Source of the DNA: Streptomyces sp. AV19
GTDB taxonomy: Bacteria; Actinomycetota; Actinomycetes; Streptomycetales; Streptomycetaceae
Direction of reading: 5' to 3'
Assembly (NCBI RefSeq): GCF_015999245.1
Contig: NZ_JAEAMR010000009.1
Span: 1-43,513 of the forward strand
Length of the DNA stretch: 43,513 bases
A program made the position numbers and the translations under genes. This document shows, in pieces, positions 1-8,252 of this stretch (its first letter is position 1; every line of letters starts with the position of its first letter). The notes beneath the pieces were generated by a model. It did no database searches. It worked only from the letters and a program-made list of their open reading frames with translations, and was not told the DNA's origin.

Positions 1-2
1 TT

Positions 3-25
3 CAGCCCGTCCGGCGCTTGAGGAC
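3..25 (+). repeat. Dispersed 23-bp intergenic repeat, copy 1
   Basis: CAGCCCGTCCGGCGCTTGAGGAC. Identical at 38787-38809, identical on the other strand at 37192-37214, and with one mismatch on the other strand at 30954-30976. This copy lies beyond the 3' end of the DeoR gene. It has no partner arm inside the window because the sequence starts here. Confidence 0.85.
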
Positions 26-116
26 GAACGCGGCGCAGCCGCGTTGCCCCGCGCGAAGCACGCGAGAAACTGGGGGCACCCCCTCTGGGGGAGAAAGGGC
101 GGGGCATCTCCCCCGG

Positions 117-1160
117 CTACCGACGCCGCGGCGCCAGATCCGCCACCCGCGCCCCCGACACCGCCCCCGCCTGCCCGTCCAGCGGAACCGCCCCCCGCAA
201 CTGCGCTCCCGGCGGCGGCCCGCCCCGCTCCGGCCCCGGATACCCCTGGCCGCCGTGCCGGCCGTCGCCCAGCCCGCCGTGGCCCCGCCGCTGCCCGGGC
301 AACGGCGCCACGTCCCGCCGCCGCGCCGCCGGCGGGACCGGATCGGCCGCGCTCCCGGCCCCCGGGCCCGACCCCGCGCCGGGCCCCGCGACCGAGATGT
401 GCACGCCCTGATCGGCGAGCGCCTGGAGCTCCGTGGCCGCGCGGTCGTCGTGCCCCGGCGGCTCGTCCGTCACGAGTCTGGTGATCACATCCGTCGGCAC
501 CGTCTGGAACATCGTGTCGGTGCCCAGCTTCGTGTGGTCCGCGAGGACCACGACCTCCGCCGCGGCCTGCACCAGCGCCCGGTCCACGCTCGCCGAGAGC
601 ATGTTGGACGTGGAGAGCCCGCGCTCGGCGGTCAGGCCGCTCCCGGACAGGAACGCCCGGGAGACCCGCAGCCCCTGGAGCGACTGCTCGGCACCGCTGC
701 CGACCAGCGCGTAGTTGGAGCCCCGGAGCGTGCCGCCGGTCATCACGACCTCGACCCGGTTGGCATGGGCCAACGCCTGGGCGACGAGCAGGGAGTTGGT
801 CACCACGGTGAGCCCCGGGACCCGCGCGAGCCGGCGGGCCAGCTCCTGCGTGGTCGTACCGGCACCCACGACGACGGCCTCGCCCTCTTCGACGAAGCTC
901 GCCGCGAGATCGGCGATGGCCGTCTTCTCCGCGGTCGCTAGATGGGATTTCTGCGGGAAGCCGGACTCCCTGGTGAAGCCACCCGGCAGCACCGCACCGC
1001 CGTGCCGGCGGTCGAGCAGTCCTTCCGCTTCGAGGGCCCGCACGTCACGCCGTACGGTCACTTCGGAGGTCTGGACGACGCGGGCGAGCTCACGGAGCGA
1101 AACCGCCCCGTTGGCGCGCACCATTTCGAGGATCAATTGACGACGTTCTGCAGCGAACAC
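117..1160 (-). CDS. DeoR/GlpR-family transcriptional regulator
   Basis: The first ~60 residues form a DeoR-type winged helix (SLRELARVVQTSEVTVRRD). The sugar-phosphate sensing DeoR C-terminal domain follows, with the usual EEGEAVVVGAGTTTQELA and VVTNSLLVAQ segments. About 347 aa, which is long for the family (~250), because the last ~90 residues are Gly/Pro/Arg-rich low complexity. The GTG at 1160 gives the normal start FAAERRQLILEMV; an in-frame ATG at 1187 is also possible, and neither has a good ribosome binding site. Ligand unknown. Being next to the nucleoside genes it is a candidate regulator of them, but this is inference. Convergent with nothing; the dispersed repeat lies at its 3' end. 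Confidence 0.88.
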   Translation of the reverse strand: MFAAERRQLILEMVRANGAVSLRELARVVQTSEVTVRRDVRALEAEGLLDRRHGGAVLPGGFTRESGFPQKSHLATAEKTAIADLAASFVEEGEAVVVGAGTTTQELARRLARVPGLTVVTNSLLVAQALAHANRVEVVMTGGTLRGSNYALVGSGAEQSLQGLRVSRAFLSGSGLTAERGLSTSNMLSASVDRALVQAAAEVVVLADHTKLGTDTMFQTVPTDVITRLVTDEPPGHDDRAATELQALADQGVHISVAGPGAGSGPGAGSAADPVPPAARRRDVAPLPGQRRGHGGLGDGRHGGQGYPGPERGGPPPGAQLRGAVPLDGQAGAVSGARVADLAPRRR

Positions 1161-1292
1161 GAAACCGACAGTAACGCCAACGACCATCTGTTTTCAGCAG
1201 GTTGCTTCAATTAGCGGAAGTTGTTCGCTGCGCAACCCAAGAAGTGGTATAGGGAACCGGAAGGAGAGCCACCCCATCCGGTCCCCCACGCC

Positions 1293-2732
1293 TCAACTCT
1301 CCCTCTGCGCCTTCCTGGTGTGCAGCTGTCGCGCCACCTCGGCGACAGACCCGGACAAGGAGGGGTACACCGTGAACGCGTTCGCGATCTGTTCGACGGT
1401 CAGATTGTTGTCGACCGCGATCGAGATCGGATGAATCAGCTCACTGGCGCGCGGCGCGACCACCACACCGCCCACCACGATGCCCGTACCCGGCCGGCAG
1501 AACATCTTTACGAATCCGTCCCGGATTCCCTGCATCTTCGCGCGGGGATTACGCAGCAACGGCAGCTTGACGACCCGTGCGTCAATCAGCCCCTTGTCGA
1601 CGTCAGCCTGGGAATACCCGACCGTGGCAATCTCGGGATCCGTAAACACGTTCGCGGATACAGCCTTGAGATTGAGCGGCGCGACCGCGTCGCCCAGGAA
1701 GTGGTACATCGCGATCCGCCCCTGCATGGCGGCGACCGAGGCCAGCGCCAGCACACCGGTGCAGTCGCCGGCCGCGTAGACGCCCGGGGCACTCGTCCGC
1801 GAGACCTTGTCCGTCCAGATGTGCCCCGACTCCGTCAGCCGGACGCCGGACTCCTCCAGCCCGATCCCCGACGTGTTCGGGATGGACCCCACCGCCATCA
1901 GGCAGTGCGTGCCGCTGATGACCCGGCCGTCCGCCAGCGTCACCTCGACCCGGTCGCCGACCCGCTTGGCGGCGGCCGCCCGCGAGCGCGACATCACGTT
2001 CATCCCGCGCCGCCGGAAGACGTCCTCCAGCACCGCGGCCGCGTCCGGGTCCTCGCCCGGGAGCACCCGGTCGCGCGAGGAGACCAGCGTCACCTCGGAC
2101 CCCAGCGCCTGATAAGCACCCGCGAACTCGGCACCGGTGACACCGGAACCCACCACGATGAGCTCTTCGGGCAGCTCGTCCAGGTCGTACACCTGCGTCC
2201 AGTTGAGGATCCGCTCACCATCGGGCTGCGCGTCGGGAATCTCCCGGGGATGCGCACCCGTGGCCAGCAGCACAGCATCAGCGACAAGCGTCTCCTCGAC
2301 CCCATCAGCCAGCCGCACGACGACCTTACGAGTCCCGTCCGCCGCCCGCTCCGGATCGAGCCGCCCGCGACCGCGCAGCACCCGCCCACCGGCACGCGTG
2401 ACGGACGCCGTGATGTCATGCGACTGCGCCAGCGCCAACCGCTTCACACGCCGGTTGACCTTCCCCAGGTCCACCCCGATGACGGTGCCGTCCTCCCGCA
2501 CCCCGTCCTCGACGGTGATCCCCAGCTCCTCGTACGACGAGTCGAACGACGTCATCACTTCAGCCGTCGCTATGAGCGTCTTCGAGGGCACGCAGTCGGT
2601 CAGCACCGACGCTCCGCCCAGACCGTCGCAGTCGACGACGGTCACCTCCGCACCGAGCTGCGCGGCGACGAGCGCCGCCTCATAGCCGCCGGGTCCGCCA
2701 CCGATGATCACGATCCGAGTCACGTACTCCAT
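1293..2732 (-). CDS. NAD(P)H-quinone dehydrogenase, LpdA-like flavoprotein disulfide reductase family
   Basis: 479 aa from the ATG at 2732. The N-terminal FAD-binding motif is VIIGGGPGGYEAALVAAQLG, followed by an NAD-binding GSGVTGAEFAGAYQALG, the second FAD motif (YAAGDC) and a dimerisation domain. The redox site reads GGASVLTDCVPSK, so the first of the two active-site cysteines of lipoamide dehydrogenases is Ser. The C-terminal His-Glu pair is also replaced (TVYPSLSGS). This matches mycobacterial LpdA, which reduces quinones rather than disulfides. It is therefore unlikely to be a lipoamide dehydrogenase. Divergent from the GGCT-fold gene. Confidence 0.9.
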   Translation of the reverse strand: MEYVTRIVIIGGGPGGYEAALVAAQLGAEVTVVDCDGLGGASVLTDCVPSKTLIATAEVMTSFDSSYEELGITVEDGVREDGTVIGVDLGKVNRRVKRLALAQSHDITASVTRAGGRVLRGRGRLDPERAADGTRKVVVRLADGVEETLVADAVLLATGAHPREIPDAQPDGERILNWTQVYDLDELPEELIVVGSGVTGAEFAGAYQALGSEVTLVSSRDRVLPGEDPDAAAVLEDVFRRRGMNVMSRSRAAAAKRVGDRVEVTLADGRVISGTHCLMAVGSIPNTSGIGLEESGVRLTESGHIWTDKVSRTSAPGVYAAGDCTGVLALASVAAMQGRIAMYHFLGDAVAPLNLKAVSANVFTDPEIATVGYSQADVDKGLIDARVVKLPLLRNPRAKMQGIRDGFVKMFCRPGTGIVVGGVVVAPRASELIHPISIAVDNNLTVEQIANAFTVYPSLSGSVAEVARQLHTRKAQRES

Positions 2733-2849
2733 TGTCCCGCACCCATCAAAGCGACTCCTCTCGGGTCCTCCCCCACTCCGCCCGGCGCACGTCGGGCCCC
2801 GCGCTCCCTTCGAGCCTGCCATCCCAAATGCGGTCCCGCCTCACTCCCG

Positions 2850-2855
2850 TACCCT
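2850..2855 (+). promoter_or_regulatory. Candidate -10 box for a leaderless transcript
   Basis: TACCCT is placed 7 nt before the ATG at 2863 and no Shine-Dalgarno sequence is visible. The spacing fits a transcript that begins at the start codon. Inference from spacing only. Confidence 0.4.
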
Positions 2856-2862
2856 CAGAACC

Positions 2863-3300
2863 ATGTCGCTCTACGCCGCGTACGCCGGCAACCTCGATGC
2901 GCGGCTGATGACGCGCCGCGCCCCCCACTCGCCGCTGCGCGGCACGGGCTGGCTCGCCGACTGGCGCCTGACCTTCGGCGGGGAGCAGATGGGCTGGGAG
3001 GGCGCCCTGGCCACCGTGGTGGAGGAACGACACTCGCAGGTCTTCGTCGCCCTCTACGACATCGCCCCGATGGACGAGGAGTCCATGGACCGCTGGGAAG
3101 GCGTCGGCCTCGGCATCTACCGCCGCCTCCGCGTCCGCGTCCACACCCTGGACGGCGAGGAGACGGCCTGGACCTATGTCCTCAACGGCTACGAGGGCGG
3201 CCTGCCCTCGGCCCGCTACCTGGGAGAAATCGCCGACGCCGCAGAATCCGCGGGCGCGCCCCACGACTACGTGATGGAACTCCGCAAGCGCCCCTGCTGA
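2863..3300 (+). CDS. Gamma-glutamylcyclotransferase-fold protein
   Basis: 145 aa from ATG 2863. It opens with YAAYAGNLD, the form of the YGSN-type substrate loop in AIG2/GGCT proteins, and has the later MDRWEG..IYRR segment that follows the catalytic acid in that fold. The family cleaves gamma-glutamyl groups to give 5-oxoproline, but the substrate here cannot be read from the sequence. It starts between the divergent LpdA-like gene and PNP, and probably has its own promoter (TACCCT 7 nt upstream). A longer in-frame start at 2704 would lie inside the reverse-strand LpdA gene and is unlikely. Confidence 0.8.
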   Translation: MSLYAAYAGNLDARLMTRRAPHSPLRGTGWLADWRLTFGGEQMGWEGALATVVEERHSQVFVALYDIAPMDEESMDRWEGVGLGIYRRLRVRVHTLDGEETAWTYVLNGYEGGLPSARYLGEIADAAESAGAPHDYVMELRKRPC

Positions 3301-3353
3301 CCCATTCGTCACACCACACAAACCGATCGCCGCAGGACCGTAACCTGCGACAT

Positions 3354-3365
3354 CTACGCGCGTAG
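3354..3365. promoter_or_regulatory. Nucleoside-regulon operator, copy 1 (PNP)
   Basis: Perfect palindrome CTACGCGCGTAG, 25 nt upstream of the PNP start and 12 nt upstream of its candidate -10 box. Identical copies stand before deoC, add and the nucleoside transporter operon and nowhere else in the window. The position over the -35 region suggests repression; the binding protein is unknown. Confidence 0.8.
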
Positions 3366-3377
3366 GCCGCGACCGGT

Positions 3378-3383
3378 TACCCT
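3378..3383 (+). promoter_or_regulatory. Candidate -10 box of PNP, leaderless
   Basis: TACCCT followed by 7 nt and the GTG start at 3391, with no Shine-Dalgarno sequence. The operator palindrome covers the place where the -35 box would be. Confidence 0.45.
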
Positions 3384-3390
3384 CGTCCGC

Positions 3391-4206
3391 GTGAACGCAT
3401 CAGTTACCCCCCAGGCCGACCCGTACGCCGCAGCCGACGCCGCCGCTGCCCGCCTCCGCGAGCTCACCGGCGCCGAGACCCACGACGTCGCCCTGGTGAT
3501 GGGCTCCGGCTGGCTCCCCGCCACCGAGGCGCTCGGCACCCCCGAGGCCGAGTTCCCCGTCACCGAGCTCCCCGGCTTCTCCGCGGCCGCCGTCGCGGGC
3601 CACGCGGGCACCGTCCGCTCGTACAAGGTCAACGACAAGCGCGCGCTGGTCTTCCTCGGCCGTACGCACTACTACGAGGGCCGCGGCGTCGCCGCCGTCG
3701 TCCACGGCGTGCGCAGCGCCGTCGCCGCCGGCTGCAAGACCGTCGTCCTGACCAACGGCTGTGGCGGTCTGCGCGACGGCATGCGCCCCGGCCAGCCGGT
3801 ACTGATCAGCGACCACCTCAACCTCACGGCGACCTCGCCGATCGTCGGCGCCAACTTCGTCGACCTCACCGACCTGTACTCCCAGCGCCTGCGCACCCTC
3901 TGCCAGGAGGTGGACCCCACCCTCGAGGAGGGCGTCTACGCGCAGTTCCCCGGCCCGCACTACGAGACCCCGGCCGAGGTCCGCATGGCCCGCACGCTGG
4001 GCGCGGACCTGGTGGGCATGTCCACGACCCTGGAGGCGATCGCCGCCCGCGAGGCGGGCGCCGAGGTCCTGGGCATCTCCCTCGTGACGAACCTCGCCGC
4101 AGGCATGACGGGCGAGCCGCTGAACCACGAAGAGGTCCTGCAGGCCGGCCGCGACTCGGCCGTCCAGATGGGCGAGCTCCTGGCCCAGGTGCTCCCGCGC
4201 CTCTGA
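3391..4206 (+). CDS. Purine nucleoside phosphorylase (trimeric type)
   Basis: 271 aa. It cleaves purine (deoxy)nucleosides with phosphate to free base and (deoxy)ribose 1-phosphate. Visible signatures are the phosphate loop GSG (38-40), GRTHYYEG (R91, H93, Y95), NGCGGL (122-127), the purine-site E192 in YETPAE, M210 in VGMST and N234 in VTNLAAG. Length fits the trimeric PNP family. The GTG start follows a TACCCT box at leaderless spacing and the CTACGCGCGTAG operator. The product (deoxy)ribose 1-phosphate would be handled by the phosphosugar mutase immediately downstream and by DeoC. Confidence 0.95.
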   Translation: MNASVTPQADPYAAADAAAARLRELTGAETHDVALVMGSGWLPATEALGTPEAEFPVTELPGFSAAAVAGHAGTVRSYKVNDKRALVFLGRTHYYEGRGVAAVVHGVRSAVAAGCKTVVLTNGCGGLRDGMRPGQPVLISDHLNLTATSPIVGANFVDLTDLYSQRLRTLCQEVDPTLEEGVYAQFPGPHYETPAEVRMARTLGADLVGMSTTLEAIAAREAGAEVLGISLVTNLAAGMTGEPLNHEEVLQAGRDSAVQMGELLAQVLPRL

Positions 4207-4217
4207 CCGACACCCCC

Positions 4218-4256
4218 AAGGCGCGCGTCCAAGGCCCACGGCCGGACGCGCGCCTT
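4218..4256 (+). terminator. Terminator after PNP
   Basis: Perfect 13-bp stem (AAGGCGCGCGTCC / GGACGCGCGCCTT) with a 13-nt loop, 11 nt after the PNP stop. No T-run, as is common in Streptomyces. Confidence 0.75.
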
Positions 4257-4488
4257 CGGCACGTCGTACACAACCGCCCACAGCCGCCGCGCCCCACCCA
4301 CCCGGCGGACGGCGTACGACCGAAGGGGGCGGGGCGGGACGGGGTCTGGAGAGGGCGTAAAGCGTTATTTGCGGCCAAGGACACGGCACCCATTCATAGG
4401 GCCCGCACGGCCGTAAATAATGCAGCCCCGGAAGACCCCGTCCCGCCCCGCCCCCGACCGAACCACACACCCGCACCGCCCCCAGACA

Positions 4489-4500
4489 ACCTCCGGAGGA
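4489..4500 (+). promoter_or_regulatory. Ribosome binding site of the phosphosugar mutase
   Basis: ACCTCCGGAGGA contains GGAGG ending about 6 nt before the GTG at 4506. It fixes that start. The 4257-4488 stretch before it holds no gene and must contain the promoter, but no clear -10/-35 pair or operator palindrome was found. Confidence 0.7.
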
Positions 4501-4505
4501 ATTCC

Positions 4506-6194
4506 GTGGAGCAGGAGCGAGACCTCCTCACCCGAGCCCGGACCTGGCTCGCCGAGGACCCCGACCCCGAGACCCGCGCCGAGCTCGCCGCACTCATCGA
4601 CGCGGAAAACGTCCCCGAGCTGACGGCCCGCTTCGCCGGCACGCTCCAGTTCGGCACCGCCGGCCTCCGGGGCGAGATCGGCGCGGGCCCGATGCGGATG
4701 AACCGCACCGTGGTGATCCGAGCCGCAGCAGGCCTCGCGGCCTACCTCAAAAACCAAGGCCACACCAACGGCACGGTAGTCATCGGCTACGACGCCCGCC
4801 ACAAGAGCGCCGACTTCGCCCGCGACACAGCGGCGGTCATGGTCGGCGCGGGCCTCAAGGCGGCGCTGCTCCCCCGCCCCCTCCCCACCCCGGTCCTCGC
4901 CTTCGCGATCCGCCACCTCGGCGCCGTAGCAGGCGTGGAGGTAACGGCCAGCCACAACCCGCCCCGCGACAACGGCTACAAGGTCTACCTGGGCGACGGC
5001 TCGCAGATCGTCCCCCCGGCAGACGCGGAGATCGCCGCGGAAATCGCCGCGATCACGAGCATCAACGACGTCCCCCGCCCCGCCGCCGGCTGGGAAACCC
5101 TCCGCGACACGGTCCTGGACGCCTACCTCCAGCGCACGGACGCCGTCCTGACCGGCGGCTCAGCACGCGACGTCCGAGTCGTCTACACCCCGATGCACGG
5201 CGTGGGCCGCACAGTCCTGACAGCCGCCTTCGAACGAGCCGGCTTCCCGCCCCCGCTCGTCGTCGCCGAACAGGCCGACCCGGACCCGGACTTCCCCACG
5301 GTCTCCTTCCCCAACCCGGAGGAGCCGGGCGCGATGGACCTGTCCTTCGCGACGGCCCGCGAGGCGGCCGCCCGGGGCGAGGCGCCGGACATCATCATCG
5401 CCAACGACCCGGACGCCGACCGCTGCGCCGTGGCGGTCCCCGACCCGGACTCCGTGGAGGGCTGGCGGATGCTCCGCGGCGACGAGGTGGGCGCCCTCCT
5501 CGCCGAACACCTCGTCCACAAAAAGGCCGCCGGCACCTTCGCCACGACCATCGTCTCCTCCTCCCTCCTCTCCCGCATCGCCGCCGCGAGCACGGGCACC
5601 CCCTACGAGGAGACCCTGACCGGCTTCAAGTGGCTGGCCCGGGTGGACGGCCTGCGCTACGCCTACGAGGAGGCGCTGGGCTACTGCGTCGACCCCGAGG
5701 GCGTCCGCGACAAGGACGGCATCACCGCCGCCCTGCTGGTCGCCGAACTGGCCGCCGAGCTCAAGGAGAAGGGCCGCACCCTCACCGACCTCCTCGACGA
5801 CCTCGCCGTCGAGCACGGCCTGCACGCCACCGACCAGCTCTCGGTGCGCGTCGAGGACCTCTCCCTGATCGCCGCCGCGATGCGCCGCCTGCGCGAGCAG
5901 CCGCCGACGGTCCTGGCGGGCCTGCACGTCGCGTCCGCGGAGGACCTGTCCAAGGGCTCGGAGTCCCTGCCCCCCACGGACGGTCTGCGCTACCACCTCT
6001 CCGGCGACGAGGCGGGCACGGTCTCCGCGGCCCGCGTGATCGTCCGCCCCAGCGGCACGGAGCCCAAGCTCAAGTGCTACCTGGAGGCCGTCGTCCCGGT
6101 CGCCTCGGCCGCGGCCCTGACCGACGCCCGCACCCACGCGGCGGAGGTCCTGGCCTCGATCAAGACGGACCTGGCCCGGGCGGCGGGGATCTGA
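4506..6194 (+). CDS. Phospho-sugar mutase (phosphopentomutase/phosphomannomutase family)
   Basis: 562 aa alpha-D-phosphohexomutase fold enzyme. The phosphoserine loop TASHNP is at 147-152 with the catalytic S149. The Mg site DPDADR is at 301-306, a GDEVGALLA sugar-loop segment follows, and the phosphate-binding PSGTEPKLK is near the C-terminus. The long form with an N-terminal ~40-residue extension is the PGM2-like type, which in many bacteria interconverts ribose or deoxyribose 1- and 5-phosphates. Between PNP and DeoC in the salvage path, phosphopentomutase is the likely role, though the usual annotation is phosphomannomutase. Confidence 0.9.
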   Translation: MEQERDLLTRARTWLAEDPDPETRAELAALIDAENVPELTARFAGTLQFGTAGLRGEIGAGPMRMNRTVVIRAAAGLAAYLKNQGHTNGTVVIGYDARHKSADFARDTAAVMVGAGLKAALLPRPLPTPVLAFAIRHLGAVAGVEVTASHNPPRDNGYKVYLGDGSQIVPPADAEIAAEIAAITSINDVPRPAAGWETLRDTVLDAYLQRTDAVLTGGSARDVRVVYTPMHGVGRTVLTAAFERAGFPPPLVVAEQADPDPDFPTVSFPNPEEPGAMDLSFATAREAAARGEAPDIIIANDPDADRCAVAVPDPDSVEGWRMLRGDEVGALLAEHLVHKKAAGTFATTIVSSSLLSRIAAASTGTPYEETLTGFKWLARVDGLRYAYEEALGYCVDPEGVRDKDGITAALLVAELAAELKEKGRTLTDLLDDLAVEHGLHATDQLSVRVEDLSLIAAAMRRLREQPPTVLAGLHVASAEDLSKGSESLPPTDGLRYHLSGDEAGTVSAARVIVRPSGTEPKLKCYLEAVVPVASAAALTDARTHAAEVLASIKTDLARAAGI

Positions 6195-6216
6195 CCCGCG
6201 GCACAGCCGACTGATC

Positions 6217-6254
6217 GACGAGGGCCCCGGTCGCGACCGACCGGGGCCCTCGTC
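6217..6254 (+). terminator. Terminator after the phosphosugar mutase
   Basis: Perfect 17-bp stem (GACGAGGGCCCCGGTCG and its complement) with a CGAC tetraloop, 22 nt after the stop codon. It is one of the strongest hairpins in the window. Confidence 0.85.
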
Positions 6255-6343
6255 GTCCCCGTGCACGGCCGGCACCCCCGGGCAGCAGCCTGGTGTGGGA
6301 GGATGCCGTTCCCCAGTCCGCCTTCCGCCGGGGAGGAGACGTC

Positions 6344-7000
6344 GTGATCGACAGGTTCACCGACGGGCTTCTCACGCCCTCCGAGACGTCGTCGTACCTC
6401 CAGATCCCTCACTCCACGCTGCACAGCTGGCTGCGCGGCAAGGCGGCGGGCGCCCCGCTCGTCCACCGGGTCGGGCAGGAACGTCCGGGCCAGCCCTCGG
6501 TGCCGTTCGTCGCCGTGGCGGAGGCCTACGTCCTCCGGTCGCTGCGCGACCTCGGCCTGCGGATGAGCGAGATCCGCGAATCGGCCGAGGCCGTACGGGC
6601 CGCGTTCGACACGCCATACGGCCTGGTGTCGAAGCGCATCGCGACCGACGGTGTGGACATCTTCGTCGAACACGGCCTGGGCGACCTGCGCCGGGCCCGC
6701 GACGGACAGGCCCCCCTCCACGAGGTCGTCTCCCGCTACCTGCGCTACCTCTCCTGGGACGCGGGCGACGACTTCCCGTCGAGCCTCCAGCTGAGGCAGT
6801 ACCCCGACGCCGTCCCCGTCGTCATCGACCCGCGCTTCGGCCACGGGCTGCCCGTCATCGAGGCCAACAGGGTGCCGGTGAAGGCGTTGACCGACCTCTG
6901 GGAAGCCGGCGAGACGGTCGAGGACATCGCGTACGAATACGAAATGGAGCCGGAACAGGTGGAGTTGATCTGCCGGGCCGTGGTGCGCCTTGCCGCCTGA
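6344..7000 (+). CDS. DUF433-family antitoxin-like DNA-binding protein
   Basis: 218 aa from GTG 6344, which has GGGGAGGAG just upstream. The N-terminus looks like a helix-turn-helix (TPSETSSYLQIPHSTLHSWL, 11-30). Residues ~160-215 match the DUF433 pattern: IDPRFGHGLPVIEANRVPV, then a Gly-Glu-thr-Val-Glu-Asp-Ile-Ala helix. DUF433 proteins are paired with PIN-like (DUF5615/VapC45-type) proteins and are thought to be antitoxins and autoregulators. The downstream gene overlaps by 11 nt and is such a protein. First gene of the accessory block. Confidence 0.8.
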   Translation: MIDRFTDGLLTPSETSSYLQIPHSTLHSWLRGKAAGAPLVHRVGQERPGQPSVPFVAVAEAYVLRSLRDLGLRMSEIRESAEAVRAAFDTPYGLVSKRIATDGVDIFVEHGLGDLRRARDGQAPLHEVVSRYLRYLSWDAGDDFPSSLQLRQYPDAVPVVIDPRFGHGLPVIEANRVPVKALTDLWEAGETVEDIAYEYEMEPEQVELICRAVVRLAA

Positions 7001-7376
7001 GTTCTTCCTGGACCGGAACCTCGGACGACGGGTCGCGGAAGAGTTACGGTCACGCGGCTGGACGGTCCACCGGATCGGCGAGGTGTTCCCGGGCGACGCG
7101 CAGGACGTACCCGACGAGGACTGGATCCTCCACGGCCTCGGCCGAGGATGGGTCCCCCTGTCGAAGGACGGACGCATCAAGACGCGGGACCGGGAGATCC
7201 AGCCCGTGAGGGACCACGGCGCTGTGCTCTTCTACCTCGACAACCAGCAACTCCGCAGTACGGAAATGGTCGAACGGCTACACGCCCACCGGGAGGCGAT
7301 CCACAGAGCAGCCGTCCGTGGCGGGCCCGCGGCCTACGCCGTGCGGTCGGACCGGGTCGAGCGGACCTGGCCCTGA
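6990..7376 (+). CDS. PIN-like (VapC45/DUF5615-type) toxin
   Basis: 128 aa starting at a TTG that overlaps the end of the DUF433 gene, which suggests translational coupling. The N-terminal FFLDRNLGRRVAEELRSRGW is the typical strand-helix of PIN-like nucleases. Acidic candidates for metal binding are D8, D42/E43/D44 and D60 in VPLSKDGRI. The family is expected to cleave RNA; the target is unknown. The start codon is the least certain point, because no good Shine-Dalgarno sequence is seen and coupling would replace it. Confidence 0.75.
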   Translation: MPPEFFLDRNLGRRVAEELRSRGWTVHRIGEVFPGDAQDVPDEDWILHGLGRGWVPLSKDGRIKTRDREIQPVRDHGAVLFYLDNQQLRSTEMVERLHAHREAIHRAAVRGGPAAYAVRSDRVERTWP

Positions 7377-7387
7377 CGAATCCGGAA

Positions 7388-7419
7388 CGGGAGGCCCCAG
7401 GGGGGAACGAGGCCTCCCG
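7388..7419. terminator. Bidirectional terminator
   Basis: 9-bp perfect stem (CGGGAGGCC / GGCCTCCCG) with a 14-nt loop between the convergent toxin and oxygenase-like genes. Confidence 0.65.
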
Positions 7420-7431
7420 CCTCCACGGTCC

Positions 7432-8082
7432 TCAGCGGGCCGGACCGGCCAACAAATTGGTGATCAGCTTCCGCAACCGCCCCTCCACCACAGGCTGCAC
7501 GCCGTGCACGAGCTGCGCGCCGTAGACGATGGCGGTCCCGGCGGGCGGCGTGCTGGTCCAGCGGGTGCGGGGAATCGCCCGCAGCTCCGCGAGAGCCTCG
7601 GCCGAGGCGTCGTGCGATATCTCGCGGGTGAACCGCGTCCCGGGCACGAAGCCGCTGTCCGCCCCGGCGACACGATCCGTCCACAGCGCCTCGGAGGCGG
7701 AGGTGTCGACGAAGAACTCCCCGCCGCGTGCGGCCTCTTGAAGATGGAAGGCCACCCGGGCGACCCGCTGCCGCCGCGCCCCGGGATCGTCCACGCCGTG
7801 GAGGTGCGGCTCGATACCGCCCCCGGGCCCGAAGTCGTGGTAGTCCCACGGCGTGGGCCGCCCATCGACGGACGGGAAGACCCGCCGGATGGACGGCAGG
7901 GCGCGCTCGACAGCGGCGTTCAGGATCTCCTGGACGTCGTCCGGCGCCCTCAACCCCTCCTCGGGACGCGCGGGAACCCATCCCGTCGCGGCGATGTATT
8001 CGTCCAGCCCCTTGATGACCTGGGACGTCTCGTCCAGGGTCAGAAACCCCTCGACGGTGTGGACGGCCAGGGTCTCGGTCAT
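7432..8082 (-). CDS. 2-oxoglutarate/Fe(II) oxygenase-like protein
   Basis: 216 aa from ATG 8082. The C-terminal half has the double-stranded beta-helix pattern: a GGEFFVD strand, then LVHGVQPVVEGRLRKLI, in which the His (iron) and Arg (2-oxoglutarate) of the prolyl 4-hydroxylase-like superfamily are clear. The first iron motif, normally PHxD, reads PHLHGVDD, so either the Asp is replaced by His or the motif is shifted. The substrate is unknown. Convergent with the toxin-antitoxin pair and separated from the neighbouring reverse gene by 170 bp without a visible gene. Confidence 0.7.
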   Translation of the reverse strand: MTETLAVHTVEGFLTLDETSQVIKGLDEYIAATGWVPARPEEGLRAPDDVQEILNAAVERALPSIRRVFPSVDGRPTPWDYHDFGPGGGIEPHLHGVDDPGARRQRVARVAFHLQEAARGGEFFVDTSASEALWTDRVAGADSGFVPGTRFTREISHDASAEALAELRAIPRTRWTSTPPAGTAIVYGAQLVHGVQPVVEGRLRKLITNLLAGPAR

Positions 8083-8252
8083 GTGAATCACGCGGTGACT
8101 CCCACCTCTCGCAATGGTCGGCGTGGAGCGTTCCGTTTCGCTGCGCATTCCAGTCCCGCGCGCCGGGGAGCGCAAGCGGCGGGGCGCACCTTGCGGGAGC
8201 GCGCGAGGCGCACGGGCGGGCGCACGCCAGGGCGCGTACGCGCCTGCGCCGA

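Noticed and set aside
1221..3365. Long forward reading frame (714 aa) opposite the LpdA gene
   Set aside because: It is Arg/His/Pro-rich antisense of a clear flavoprotein gene, typical of high-GC DNA.
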